In this document: positions 42,314-50,579 of the stretch, one piece after another
Layout: every line of letters starts with the position of its first letter
Numbering within the stretch: position 1 is the stretch's first letter
Notes under the pieces: generated by a model
Database searches by the model: none
What the model was told of the DNA's origin: nothing
What the model saw: only the letters and a program-made list of their open reading frames with translations
Made by a program: the position numbers and the translations under genes
NCBI RefSeq assembly: GCF_000720925.1
Contig: NZ_JOEE01000004.1
Span: 372,001 to 436,000, forward strand
Length of the DNA: 64,000 nucleotides
Reading direction: 5' to 3'
Source: Phycicoccus jejuensis
GTDB lineage: Bacteria; Actinomycetota; Actinomycetes; Actinomycetales; Dermatophilaceae

Positions 42314-42331
42314 ACTACTACACGTAGTAGT
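42314..42331. promoter_or_regulatory. Operator-like palindrome ACTACTAC-AC-GTAGTAGT
   Basis: Perfect 8-bp arms around a 2-bp centre, upstream of the membrane protein gene. The form fits a TetR-, BlaI- or similar dimer; the regulator is not in the window. Confidence 0.6.
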
Positions 42332-42414
42332 TGGAAAGGCATTCTGATGTCGCCTCAGTCACACCGCCTGAGTCGAGGTCCGTCCGGGCGAGAACGACTG
42401 TCCCCGAACGCGAC

Positions 42415-42453
42415 CCAGCCCACGGAGACACCAGAGGGGTCTCCGTGGGCTGG
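42415..42453 (-). terminator. Terminator hairpin after the GH26-like gene
   Basis: Perfect 15-bp arms 42415-42429 and 42439-42453 with a 9-nt loop, 22 bp beyond the stop of the minus-strand gene. Confidence 0.75.
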
Positions 42454-42474
42454 ATCGGTCGGACCGGGCTGGAC

Positions 42475-43554
42475 CTAGCTGACGGTCCAGGTGTCCTGGA
42501 TGATCGCCTTGTACGTGGCGTACTCGGACGGGGTGTTCAGCCACCAGACGCAGTCCATGTTGTCCGGGTTGGTCGGCGGGCGGTTGAAGTAGTACGCAGC
42601 CACGAAGTAGGCGTTGTTGGCCTTGAGCCACTTGTACCCGTCGCTGAGCCACTGCGCGCGGTCGGGCGCCGAGGTGGCGGCGAACTCGGGCAGCGACGCC
42701 TTCTTGTTGTGCGCCTTGGCGAACGTGAGGATCCCGCCGGCGATCGTGCTCAGCGGCACGCTCTTGTTCTGGCCGGGCAGGCCGCAGGTGTTCCAGTTGT
42801 ACGCGTCGCCGCCGACGACGTCGACGTAGGCGTCACCCGGGTACCAGGTGGTCGCCGACCCGAGCGCGGTCTGGTTGACCCGGTAGGCCCACGCGGTGGT
42901 CTGGTACACCCAGCTGACGTTGGTGACTCCCTGCTGGCGGAAGATCGTCCAGACGCGCTGGTAGGCGGCGCGGTACTCCTCGGGGGTGCCGAGGCCGGCC
43001 TTCTTGACGACCTCGGGCTCGTGGCCGAAGGAGAACAGGATCTTGCCGGGGCGCGCCTTGATGGTCTGCGCCCACCGCACGATGTTGTTGTACATCGGGG
43101 TCCCGGGGACGGCGCTCGAGACGCTGGTCCACGGGACGCCGGAGGCGTTGGCCGTGATCATCCGACCCTGGGGGACCGCGCCCTGGAAGTTGCCGTAGGC
43201 GTGCCGACCGACGGTCTCGCCCGCGATGGACGTCAGGGTGTCGACGTCGCCCGCCGCACCGAAGAAGACGGTCGGGGTGGTCGGCGCCGGGGTGGTGGGC
43301 GTGGGGGCCGGCTTGGTCGGGGTCGGCGTGGGGGCGGGCTTGGTCGGGGTGGGGGTCGGCGTGGTCGGGACCTGGGGCGCGACCGAGCCGAGCGGGCGAG
43401 CAGCCCCGACGACGGTCTTGACCGGGGAGAGCCGGTCGGTCACCGGGCGGGCGGTTGCGACTCCCGCCGTGGCGAGGCCGAGCGAGGCCACGGCCAGCAG
43501 TGCGCCGAAGGACTGGGCCGCGCGACGGCGGCTCGGGGACATGGAAGTACCCAT
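42475..43554 (-). CDS. Secreted GH26-like glycoside hydrolase
   Basis: 359 residues from ATG 43554. The signal peptide (AAQSFGALLAVASLGLATAG then VATA) is followed by a Pro/Thr linker of repeated TPTPTKPAP units and a catalytic domain. LFSFGHEPE would hold the general acid/base Glu, YVDVVGGDAYN the barrel strand, and SLPEFAATS the nucleophile Glu, in the GH26/GH5 (beta-mannanase-like) order. The substrate is probably a plant or fungal mannan or glucan, inferred. It has its own terminator. A CRP-like site lies about 250 bp upstream. Confidence 0.78.
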   Translation of the reverse strand: MGTSMSPSRRRAAQSFGALLAVASLGLATAGVATARPVTDRLSPVKTVVGAARPLGSVAPQVPTTPTPTPTKPAPTPTPTKPAPTPTTPAPTTPTVFFGAAGDVDTLTSIAGETVGRHAYGNFQGAVPQGRMITANASGVPWTSVSSAVPGTPMYNNIVRWAQTIKARPGKILFSFGHEPEVVKKAGLGTPEEYRAAYQRVWTIFRQQGVTNVSWVYQTTAWAYRVNQTALGSATTWYPGDAYVDVVGGDAYNWNTCGLPGQNKSVPLSTIAGGILTFAKAHNKKASLPEFAATSAPDRAQWLSDGYKWLKANNAYFVAAYYFNRPPTNPDNMDCVWWLNTPSEYATYKAIIQDTWTVS

Positions 43555-43802
43555 GGCGAATCGTCTTCTTTTCTGGTGCCACCCGGCCTACGGCTCCCCA
43601 GCACGTCGAGGGCGGGGATCGCGCGAGGCACCTTGAGTGCAGGGAGCGCGATCTGAAAGTGAAATTAGTCGTCCGCTCGAGCGGCCACGGTCGAACTCGG
43701 ATCCAATGGCCGTTCGGACGATCGGGGCATGGGCCACCCGTCCGCGGCTGCCCCCACGAACGGTGGGAGCGCGGGTCGCACAACGTTTTTCGGCTGGTGC
43801 AA

Positions 43803-43818
43803 TGTGATCGGGCTCACC
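43803..43818. promoter_or_regulatory. CRP/GlxR-like site
   Basis: TGTGATCGGGCTCACC matches TGTGA-N6-TCAC(A). It overlaps the 3' end of the SulP gene and lies about 250 bp upstream of the GH26-like gene on the minus strand, so catabolite control of that gene is possible. Confidence 0.4.
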
Positions 43819-45508
43819 CGCCGAAGGTGCCGCGCGCGGCTTTGACGCCGGCGGCGATGGAGTGCCAGAGGTGGTGCGGCCCGAGCTCGCCGAGGAGGCC
43901 GGAGCGCTCGAGCACCCCGCGCACGTCAGACAGCACCCGCACCAGGTGCACATCGACGTCGCGCCGGCGCAGCGCGCGGACGAGGTGCGCCAGGCGGTCG
44001 CACGTCGTGGCGTCCATCTGGTTCGTCGCCTCGAGGTCGAGGACGAGCGTGGCGCCGCCGTCCCGGGCGCGCCGGTCGAGGGCCATCCGCTCGACCTGGG
44101 CCAGGACCGTCGAGGCGTTGGCCCAGAACAGCGGTCCGTCCGGCCGGACGACGACGACGCCGCGGTAGGTCCGCCGGGTGGGGTCCGAGCGCAGCGACCC
44201 CCACGCCGCCTTCTCGTCCTCGACGCGGCCCATCTCGTCGACCCGCACCTGCACGGACCGGTAGACCAGCCCGAGCACGGACTGGGCCACGGCGACGAGC
44301 AGCCCGTTGAGCGGCCCGAGGACGAGCACCCCCACGAGGGCCACGACGGCGGCGACGAAGTCGTTGCGCCGCAGCCTGCGGTAGCGGCTGAATGCGCGCG
44401 GGTGCACCAGCCCCCACACGGCCCGGATGACGACCGCCGACAGCACCGTGCGCGGCAGGTCGGCCAGCAGACCGGTGGCGGCCACGAGGAAGCCGAGCGT
44501 GGCGACCGCGGCGGTGATGCCGCTCAGCTGCGTCCACGCGCCGGCGCTCGCGTTGGCGGCGGTCTTCGACAGGGAGCCGCCGACCCCCATCCCGCCGAAC
44601 GCCCCCGAGGCGAGGTTGGCCGCCCCGTGGGCCACGAGCTCGCGGTCGTCGGTGCCCGCGTCGACGTCCTCGGCGGAGAAGAGGCGGACCGCCGCGAGCC
44701 CCTCGGCGACGGCCACCGCCGCGATCGCGACACCGCCGGTCACGAGCCCGGACAGCAGGTGCGGGTCGACGTCCGGCAGCCGGGGCACGGGCAGGCCCCC
44801 GGGCACGCTGCCGACCGTCCGCACGCCGCGGCCGGTCAGCCCGACCTGCCAGGACAAAAGGACCCCACCGACGAGGACGACCAGCGACCACGGAACCCGC
44901 GGCGCGAGGCGCTGCCCCCCGAAGAGCACGAGCAGCGCGACAGCGCCGACGGCCAGCGTCAACCCGTCGAAGCCACCGATTCCGTGCAGGAGCGAGACGA
45001 GACGGTCGCCCAGGGAGCCCGTGGGGGCGGGCAGGCCGGCCAGCGCCGGGACCTCCCCGACGACGATGAGGACGACGAGCCCCGCGACGAAGCCCGTGAC
45101 GATGGGCTCGCTGAGGAACTGCGCGACCCAGCCCAGCCGCAGCAGGCCGGCGACGACGAGGACGAGCCCCGCGACCACCGCGAGCCCCGACGTCAGGCCG
45201 ACCGCCGTCGCAGGATCGCCCCCCGACAGCACCCGGACGATGGAGCCGGAGAGCACCGACACGGTCGACACGGGACCGACGAAAAGCACCTTGGACGAAC
45301 CGAAGACGGCGTATGCGAGGAGCGCCGGCGGCAACGTCCACAGCCCGACGACGAGCGGCACCCCGGCGACGGCCGCGTACCCGAGCGACTGCGGCACGGC
45401 CAGCGCCGCGACCAGGAGACCGGCCAGCACGTCGCCCGCGAGATGACCGCGCGGGTAGTGACGCAGCGACCGGAGGTTCTCCGGGACCATCGTCGACAGC
45501 GCGCGCAC
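43814..45508 (-). CDS. SulP-family anion transporter with STAS domain
   Basis: 564 residues from GTG 45508, supported by CAGGAT 6 nt upstream on this strand; ATG 45490 is an alternative. About twelve membrane helices begin with VPQSLGYAAVAGVPLVVGL, the SulP signature region, with GGSLSKTAANASAGAWTQLSG in the middle. A C-terminal STAS domain of about 110 residues (YRGVVVVRPDGPLFWANAS, LVLDLEATNQMDATTCDRL) follows. Substrates in the family include sulfate, bicarbonate and dicarboxylates; none can be chosen here, although sulfate would fit the sulfur genes of the region. Confidence 0.9.
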   Translation of the reverse strand: MRALSTMVPENLRSLRHYPRGHLAGDVLAGLLVAALAVPQSLGYAAVAGVPLVVGLWTLPPALLAYAVFGSSKVLFVGPVSTVSVLSGSIVRVLSGGDPATAVGLTSGLAVVAGLVLVVAGLLRLGWVAQFLSEPIVTGFVAGLVVLIVVGEVPALAGLPAPTGSLGDRLVSLLHGIGGFDGLTLAVGAVALLVLFGGQRLAPRVPWSLVVLVGGVLLSWQVGLTGRGVRTVGSVPGGLPVPRLPDVDPHLLSGLVTGGVAIAAVAVAEGLAAVRLFSAEDVDAGTDDRELVAHGAANLASGAFGGMGVGGSLSKTAANASAGAWTQLSGITAAVATLGFLVAATGLLADLPRTVLSAVVIRAVWGLVHPRAFSRYRRLRRNDFVAAVVALVGVLVLGPLNGLLVAVAQSVLGLVYRSVQVRVDEMGRVEDEKAAWGSLRSDPTRRTYRGVVVVRPDGPLFWANASTVLAQVERMALDRRARDGGATLVLDLEATNQMDATTCDRLAHLVRALRRRDVDVHLVRVLSDVRGVLERSGLLGELGPHHLWHSIAAGVKAARGTFGG

Positions 45509-45514
45509 CCCTCC

Positions 45515-45520
45515 ATCCTG
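45515..45520 (-). promoter_or_regulatory. -10-like CAGGAT before the SulP gene
   Basis: CAGGAT on the minus strand ends 6 nt before GTG 45508. It is the same element and spacing as before yhhN and the reductase at 60868. Confidence 0.45.
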
Positions 45521-45772
45521 CTCCTGCGCGACGACGGGACGGGCACGTTCCACGCGTGCGGAATCCGTACTACCCAGCCCAGCACGGGCCGACCGCCGAG
45601 GGCCATCGGACGGACGGACGGAGGGCCTCGACCGTTCGGTGGAGGGTGACAACGGTGTCGGTCACGGGGGCGCCACGGGTTGTTAAAGGGTTGGTCAAGT
45701 CGCGGTCGAGATCCGCTCTCGGTCAGTAATTTTCCACCAGCAGAGGGACGGAACCCCGCGAAGGAGATTCAG

Positions 45773-46858
45773 GTGAGCACGTCAGTCGTCACGGTGGACG
45801 GAGCCCGCGTCCGGGTGTCGAGCCCGGCGTTCCGCGAGACGTTCTCGCAGCGCTCGTCGGCGGGTTCGCCCGCTCCGGTGGGCGAGGCCTCCACGACCGT
45901 CCCGGCGCCCACGACGACGGGATCCGTGGCCCGCCACCAGCTGCCCCAGGACCCCGGCGCCGGTCGCCTCACCCTCACCCACGCGTCGGCCGCGACGTCG
46001 GCCCTCGCGGAGTCGATCCTCGACGCCGAGGACGCCCTCACGTCCGTCCACCGCTCGTGGTTCGCGCCGGCCCAGCGCCCCTGCGCGCCGCGGCCCGACC
46101 GCGTCGACGAGTCGACGATCGTCGCCCGTCACGCGGAGGCCGCGGTCCGAGGCGTGCCGTGGTTCGACCTGTCCAAGCGCCGGCAGGCCGCCCAGGTTGC
46201 GCGCCGCCGGGCCCACTCTGACATCGACGTCGCGCGCCGCGCCGCCGAGGAGCGGGTCCGCGCCGAGGAGCGCCGTCTGGACGCCTGGTGGAAGGCGCTG
46301 TGCGCCAACGACCCTGCGACCGTCACCGAGCACGTCGACGGCGTCTTCTCCCGCGAGCCGGGCGCCCGGGCCAAGGCCCTCGGCGCCGAGGGGTCCGTCC
46401 TCGAGGTCGCCGTCCTCGCGCCCGGCGAGCACGTGCTCCCGGCGGAGGAGGTGCGGATGGCTGCCGACCGCGCGCTGACCATCCGGCGCGCCTCGGCCGC
46501 CCACCGCGCCGAGCTCTACCGCCAGCACGTCGCCGGTCTGCTCGTGGCAACCGCTCGGCGGGCCCTCGCGGCCTCGCCCGGTGCGGGGTCGGTGCGCGTC
46601 CACGTGCTGCGCTCGACGGCCTCGGGCCCCTACGACGACGTCTGCCTGCTCGCCGTCGCCGAGGTCGCCCGTGAGGACCTGCACCGGGCCGACTTCGGGC
46701 TCGACGCCGTGTCGCTGCTCGGGCGCATCGGCCGCGGCACGGTGCTCGGCGCCGCCGGGGCGGACAAGGCGATGGAGCCGGTCGCCCTCGAGGTCGTGCC
46801 CGGGCTGGCCGAGCGCCTCGCGGCGCTGTGCTGCACCGAGCGCCGCGCGTCCGCCTGA
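45773..46858 (+). CDS. Hypothetical protein (361 aa)
   Basis: 361 residues from GTG 45773, with AAGGAGA 6 nt upstream. Soluble, with a Ser/Thr/Pro-rich first 80 residues and a long charged helical stretch (RRQAAQVARRRAHSDIDVAR, then AAEERVRAEERRLDAWW) that may form a coiled coil. A more compact C-terminal domain of about 160 residues follows (SVLEVAVLAPGEHVLPAEEV, VRVHVLRSTASGPYDDVCLL). No known family is recognised. The small membrane gene following overlaps it by about one base pair of spacing, so the two are probably coupled. Confidence 0.7.
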   Translation: MSTSVVTVDGARVRVSSPAFRETFSQRSSAGSPAPVGEASTTVPAPTTTGSVARHQLPQDPGAGRLTLTHASAATSALAESILDAEDALTSVHRSWFAPAQRPCAPRPDRVDESTIVARHAEAAVRGVPWFDLSKRRQAAQVARRRAHSDIDVARRAAEERVRAEERRLDAWWKALCANDPATVTEHVDGVFSREPGARAKALGAEGSVLEVAVLAPGEHVLPAEEVRMAADRALTIRRASAAHRAELYRQHVAGLLVATARRALAASPGAGSVRVHVLRSTASGPYDDVCLLAVAEVAREDLHRADFGLDAVSLLGRIGRGTVLGAAGADKAMEPVALEVVPGLAERLAALCCTERRASA

Positions 46859-46859
46859 C

Positions 46860-47195
46860 ATGCGCTTCGTCACGCCCCCCACCTGGCCGCCCATGCCCGA
46901 GGGCTGGCTGCCCGACCCCGGATGGCGCCCCGAGCCCGAGTGGCCCGCGGCGCCGAAGGGCTGGCAGTTCTGGGAGAACGACTACGGCGTCGCGGTCCCC
47001 GGACCGGCCGGTCTCTACGGGACCCGACCGCGCCTGTTCACCGGGCTCGGCATCGTCCTCGCCCTGGTCACCGGCCTGCTGGGCTTCTACGTGGGCGCAG
47101 GCGGGGCCGCCCCCGCGGACGCCCAGCCACCCGCTCCGGCCCGGACCGTGGTGTCCTCGCCCGCGGCCACCCCGACGACGACACCGTCGAAGTAG
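46860..47195 (+). CDS. Small single-pass membrane protein (111 aa)
   Basis: 111 residues from ATG 46860, starting 1 bp after the previous stop. The N-terminus is Pro/Trp rich with a repeated W-P pattern (PPTWPPMPEGWLPDPGWRPE, then WPAAPKGWQFW) reminiscent of DUF2510-like cytoplasmic motifs. One transmembrane helix (LFTGLGIVLALVTGLLGFYV) and an outer Ala/Pro/Thr tail follow. Possibly works with the upstream protein at the membrane. Function unknown. Confidence 0.65.
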   Translation: MRFVTPPTWPPMPEGWLPDPGWRPEPEWPAAPKGWQFWENDYGVAVPGPAGLYGTRPRLFTGLGIVLALVTGLLGFYVGAGGAAPADAQPPAPARTVVSSPAATPTTTPSK

Positions 47196-47237
47196 GGGGT
47201 CCGCCCGCACCTGTCGAGCCTCGCGCGGGCGGACCCC
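47196..47237 (+). terminator. Hairpin between the small membrane gene and the aldo/keto reductase
   Basis: 13-bp perfect arms 47196-47208 and 47225-47237. It starts right at the stop of the upstream gene and ends 4 bp before the next -10 element. Confidence 0.6.
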
Positions 47238-47240
47238 TCC

Positions 47241-47246
47241 TACTGT
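47241..47246 (+). promoter_or_regulatory. -10 element TACTGT before the aldo/keto reductase
   Basis: TACTGT ends 6 nt before the ATG at 47253, a leaderless arrangement. Confidence 0.55.
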
Positions 47247-47252
47247 GGGTGG

Positions 47253-48263
47253 ATGGACTTCAGATACCTCGGCAACAGCGGTCTCAAGATCTCCGAGATC
47301 ACCTACGGCAACTGGCTCACCCACGGCTCGCAGGTCGAGAACGAGGCGGCCACCGCGTGCGTGCGCGCCGCCCTCGACCACGGCATCAGCACCTTCGACA
47401 CCGCCGACGTCTACGCCAACACCAAGGCCGAGAGCGTCCTCGGCGAGGCCCTCAAGGGCGAGCGGCGCGAGAGCCTCGAGATCTTCACCAAGGTCTACTG
47501 GCCGACCGGCCCCGGCGGGAAGAACGACACCGGCCTCTCGCGCAAGCACATCATGGAGTCGATCAACGGCTCGCTCCAGCGGCTGCAGACCGACTACGTC
47601 GACCTCTACCAGGCGCACCGCTACGACACGGAGACGCCGCTCGAGGAGACGATGCAGGCGTTCGCCGACGTCGTCCGGCAGGGCAAGGCCCTCTACATCG
47701 GTGTCTCGGAGTGGACCGCCGACCAGATCCGCGCGGGCCACGCCCTCGCCAAGGACCTCGGCATCCAGCTCATCTCGAGCCAGCCGCAGTACTCGATGCT
47801 GTGGCGCGTCATCGAGCCCGAGGTCGTCCCGGCCTGCGAGGAGCTCGGCATCGGTCAGATCGTCTGGAGCCCGATCGCGCAGGGGGTGCTCACCGGCAAG
47901 TACAAGCCCGGCGAGGCCCCTCCGGCCGGGTCGCGCGCGACCGACGACAAGGGCGGCGCCGACATGATCAAGCGCTTCATGGACGACGAGCTGCTGACCC
48001 GCGTGCAGAAGCTCCAGCCGATCGCGGACGAGGCGGGCCTGACGATGGCGCAGCTGGCCATCGCATGGGTGCTGCAGAACGACAACGTTTCCGCCGCGCT
48101 CGTCGGTGCGTCGCGGCCCGAGCAGGTCGAGAGCAACGTCAAGGCGGCGGGCGTCACCCTCGAGCCGTCGGCGATGAAGGCCATCGACGACGCGCTCGGC
48201 GACTCCGTCGTGCGCGACCCGGCGATGACCGAGAAGAACGCACCGCAGACCCGCGTGGCCTGA
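47253..48263 (+). CDS. Aldo/keto reductase (potassium-channel beta-subunit-like)
   Basis: 336 residues, a TIM-barrel NADPH oxidoreductase. Catalytic residues are Asp and Tyr in FDTADVYANT, Lys in IFTKVYWPTG and the His-equivalent in YQAHRYDTETP. NADPH contacts are in the C-terminal VGASRPEQVESNVKA. MDFRYLGNSGLKISEITYGN at the start is typical of the Kv-beta/AKR6-like group, which reduces aldehydes and methylglyoxal. Leaderless start. Monocistronic. Confidence 0.92.
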   Translation: MDFRYLGNSGLKISEITYGNWLTHGSQVENEAATACVRAALDHGISTFDTADVYANTKAESVLGEALKGERRESLEIFTKVYWPTGPGGKNDTGLSRKHIMESINGSLQRLQTDYVDLYQAHRYDTETPLEETMQAFADVVRQGKALYIGVSEWTADQIRAGHALAKDLGIQLISSQPQYSMLWRVIEPEVVPACEELGIGQIVWSPIAQGVLTGKYKPGEAPPAGSRATDDKGGADMIKRFMDDELLTRVQKLQPIADEAGLTMAQLAIAWVLQNDNVSAALVGASRPEQVESNVKAAGVTLEPSAMKAIDDALGDSVVRDPAMTEKNAPQTRVA

Positions 48264-48296
48264 GGCGCAACCGAACTCGTCGGATGGGGCGCCGGT

Positions 48297-49139
48297 TCAG
48301 CTGTAGGAGAGGAGCTCTCGTAGCGAGACCGGCGCCCTTCCGGTGACCTGCCGGACGTCGTCGGTGACCACGTCGAGCTCGCCGGCCCGGACGGCCGTGT
48401 ACGTCGACACCCACGCGTCGAGCTGCCAGTCGGGTGCCTCGTAGGGAGCGCGGCTGGCGTACGCCTCCTCGACCGTCTCGTCGTGGAAGCTGACCTCCCG
48501 CCCTGTCACCTCGCTGATGGTGGCGGCGATCTGACTGAAGGACAACGCCTCTGGGCCGGTGAGGTCGTAGGTGCGACCCGCGTGCGTTTCCGGGTCGAGC
48601 AGCGCGGCAGTCGCGACGCGGGCGACGTCCTCGCGTGCGACGGCACCGAGCCGGCCGTCCCCGGCCGGTCCGCGGATGACGCCGTCCTCGCCCGCCATGA
48701 GGGGCAGGAAGTCCAGGTAGAGGCTGTCGCGCAGGAACGTGAAGGCCATCCCGCTGTCGCGGACCAGGTTCTCCGTCGCCCAGTGGTCGCGGCCGAGCGT
48801 GAACGTGCAGTCGGCCGCCGCGCCGAGGAACGAGGTGTAGACGACGTGGCGGACGCCGGCCTCGGCGGCGGCGCGGACGGCGGTCGCGTGCTCGGTCATC
48901 CGGTCCTCGGACTCGGACGCCGAGACGAGCAGGAGGACGTCGAGACCGTCGAGCGCGGCGCGCATCGCGTCGCCGTCCCGGTAGGAGGCCGTGGCCACCT
49001 CGGCGCCGTCCAGCTGCGGTGCGCGAGAGGCGTCCCGGACGATGAGTCGCTGGGGGAGCCCGCGCGCGGCGAGGTCACGCGCGACGAGCCCACCGACCGC
49101 TCCGGTGGAGCCGGTGACGCCGATGATGGGCCGGGTCAC
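48297..49139 (-). CDS. NmrA-like NAD(P)-binding reductase
   Basis: 280 residues. The Rossmann motif GVTGSTGAVGGLVARDLAAR (residues 7-26) is followed by DVLLLVSASESEDRMTEH and a C-terminal substrate part. It belongs with NmrA-type proteins (atypical short-chain dehydrogenases that often act as quinone reductases or redox sensors). Its ATG overlaps the stop of the second NmrA gene by 4 bp. Both are divergent from a HxlR-type regulator. Confidence 0.87.
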   Translation of the reverse strand: MTRPIIGVTGSTGAVGGLVARDLAARGLPQRLIVRDASRAPQLDGAEVATASYRDGDAMRAALDGLDVLLLVSASESEDRMTEHATAVRAAAEAGVRHVVYTSFLGAAADCTFTLGRDHWATENLVRDSGMAFTFLRDSLYLDFLPLMAGEDGVIRGPAGDGRLGAVAREDVARVATAALLDPETHAGRTYDLTGPEALSFSQIAATISEVTGREVSFHDETVEEAYASRAPYEAPDWQLDAWVSTYTAVRAGELDVVTDDVRQVTGRAPVSLRELLSYS

Positions 49140-50002
49140 GGCTGCGCCGCCACGGCGTCGGCGACGGCCTGCCGCATCGAGGTGGGTGCACGGCCGATGA
49201 GGCGCTCGAGGTCGCCGCTCGTCACTTCCAGCTCGCCGCGGGCGATGCCGCGGTCCGAGTCGGCGAAGACGCGCGCGACGGGGTCGGGGAGGCCGGCGCC
49301 GACGAGGATGCCGGCGAGCTCGTCCTCGGTGACGTCGCGGTACACGACCTCGCGTCCGGACGCTTCGGCAACGGCCGCTGCGAGCTCGGCCAGGGTGAAG
49401 CCCTCGCCGCCGAGCTCGTAGGCGGTGCCGGGGGCGGCGTCGGGGTCGAGGAGCACGGCCGCGGCGGCGTCCGCGTAGTCGGCGCGGGTGGCGGCACTCA
49501 CCCTGCCGTCGCCGGCCGCTCCCACGACGGCGCCGTGCTCGAGGTAGGTCGGCACCTGCGGCGTGTAGTTCTCGAGGTACCAGCTGTTGCGCAGGAGGAC
49601 GAGGGGGAGTCCCGCGTCGCGGAGCATCTGCTCGGTCGCCTGGTGCTCGGCGGCCAGCTGCATCGTCGACGTGTCGGCACCGGCGATGCTCGTGTACGCG
49701 ACGAGCCCGACGCCCGCGGACCGCAGGGCCTCGACGACGTTGGTGTGCTGGGGGATGCGCTGCCCGACCTCGCTGCCGGAGACGAAGAGGACGCGGTCGG
49801 CGCCGTCGAAGGCGTCGCGGAGGGATGCCGGGTCCGCGTAGTCGACGACGGCCGTGCGGACGCCGAGGTCGGCCAGGGCGCGGAGGCGGTCGGCGTCACG
49901 GCCGGTGGCGAGGACGTCGGCGGGGGAGGCGCCGCGGCGCAGGAGCGACTCGACGACGAGGTGGCCGAGCTGGCCGGTGGCGCCGGTGACGACGATGGTC
50001 AT
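49136..50002 (-). CDS. NmrA-like NAD(P)H:quinone oxidoreductase (QorB/Qor2-like)
   Basis: 288 residues. VVTGATGQLGHLVVESLLRRG is the NAD(P)-binding turn, followed by VDYADPASLRDAFDGADRVL and LFVSGSEVGQRIPQHTNV, which I associate with QorB-type quinone oxidoreductases. It begins 101 bp from the divergent HxlR gene, the order seen for qorR-qor2 in Corynebacterium glutamicum. It shares the fold and roughly the length of the following NmrA gene, so the pair probably arose by duplication. Confidence 0.88.
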   Translation of the reverse strand: MTIVVTGATGQLGHLVVESLLRRGASPADVLATGRDADRLRALADLGVRTAVVDYADPASLRDAFDGADRVLFVSGSEVGQRIPQHTNVVEALRSAGVGLVAYTSIAGADTSTMQLAAEHQATEQMLRDAGLPLVLLRNSWYLENYTPQVPTYLEHGAVVGAAGDGRVSAATRADYADAAAAVLLDPDAAPGTAYELGGEGFTLAELAAAVAEASGREVVYRDVTEDELAGILVGAGLPDPVARVFADSDRGIARGELEVTSGDLERLIGRAPTSMRQAVADAVAAQP

Positions 50003-50074
50003 GGGGTGGTCCTCTCTGGGTGGTGCGGGGTCAATAGGTGCAACCGGAGCGTGCGGCGGTCGCTTCCCGAGGGA

Positions 50075-50101
50075 CAGTACGCACTTTCGAGTAAGGTACT
50101 G
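50075..50101. promoter_or_regulatory. HxlR/QorR-type operator
   Basis: CAGTAC-N15-GTACTG is an inverted repeat in the gap between the NmrA pair and the regulator. The interior GCACTTTCGAGTAAG is itself roughly dyadic. It covers the regulator's -10 region. Confidence 0.65.
50092..50097 (+). promoter_or_regulatory. -10 element TAAGGT of the HxlR gene
   Basis: TAAGGT ends 6 nt before GTG 50104 and lies inside the operator, so binding of the regulator would block its own promoter. Confidence 0.55.
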
Positions 50102-50103
50102 GC

Positions 50104-50481
50104 GTGACGGTGAGCAACGAGGTCAGCGATCTGCGGGCGATCTATCCGGACGGTGTCATCGCCGCCGGGTGCCCCAGCCGGACGGTCCTCGACCACGTCA
50201 CGAGCAAGTGGGGGTTGCTCGTCCTCGTGTCGCTGACCGAGGGTCCTCTGCGCTGGAGCGAGCTGCGACGCCGCGCTGACGGCGTGAGCGAGAAGATGCT
50301 CGCGCAGACGCTGCGGACGCTCGAGACCGACGGGTTCGTGCACCGCGAGGCGTTCCCCGTCATCCCGCCGCGGGTCGAGTACAGCCTGACGCCGATGGGG
50401 GAGGAGCTCGCCGGGCACCTCGTGCCCCTGCTCGGGTGGGTCGCGGCCCGGGCCGAGGGGATCGTGGCGCGCACGCGCTGA
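50104..50481 (+). CDS. HxlR-family (QorR-like) redox-sensing regulator
   Basis: 125 residues, a single winged helix (SKWGLLVLVSLTEGPLRWSEL, LRRRADGVSEKMLAQTLRTL). A Cys near the N-terminus (Cys23 in AAGCPSRTVLD) sits where QorR, YodB and HypR carry the thiol that senses diamide and quinones. It is divergent from two NmrA-type reductases and likely represses them and itself through the CAGTAC-N15-GTACTG site. Confidence 0.9.
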   Translation: MTVSNEVSDLRAIYPDGVIAAGCPSRTVLDHVTSKWGLLVLVSLTEGPLRWSELRRRADGVSEKMLAQTLRTLETDGFVHREAFPVIPPRVEYSLTPMGEELAGHLVPLLGWVAARAEGIVARTR

Positions 50482-50579
50482 GTCCGGCCGTCGCGGGCCT
50501 GTGGATGACCGCGTGCCCTCCGCGCCGATGCTCGGTACCTTGTGGTCAGGTCGCCGAGGGGGCGCCCGGAGAGGCAGGC

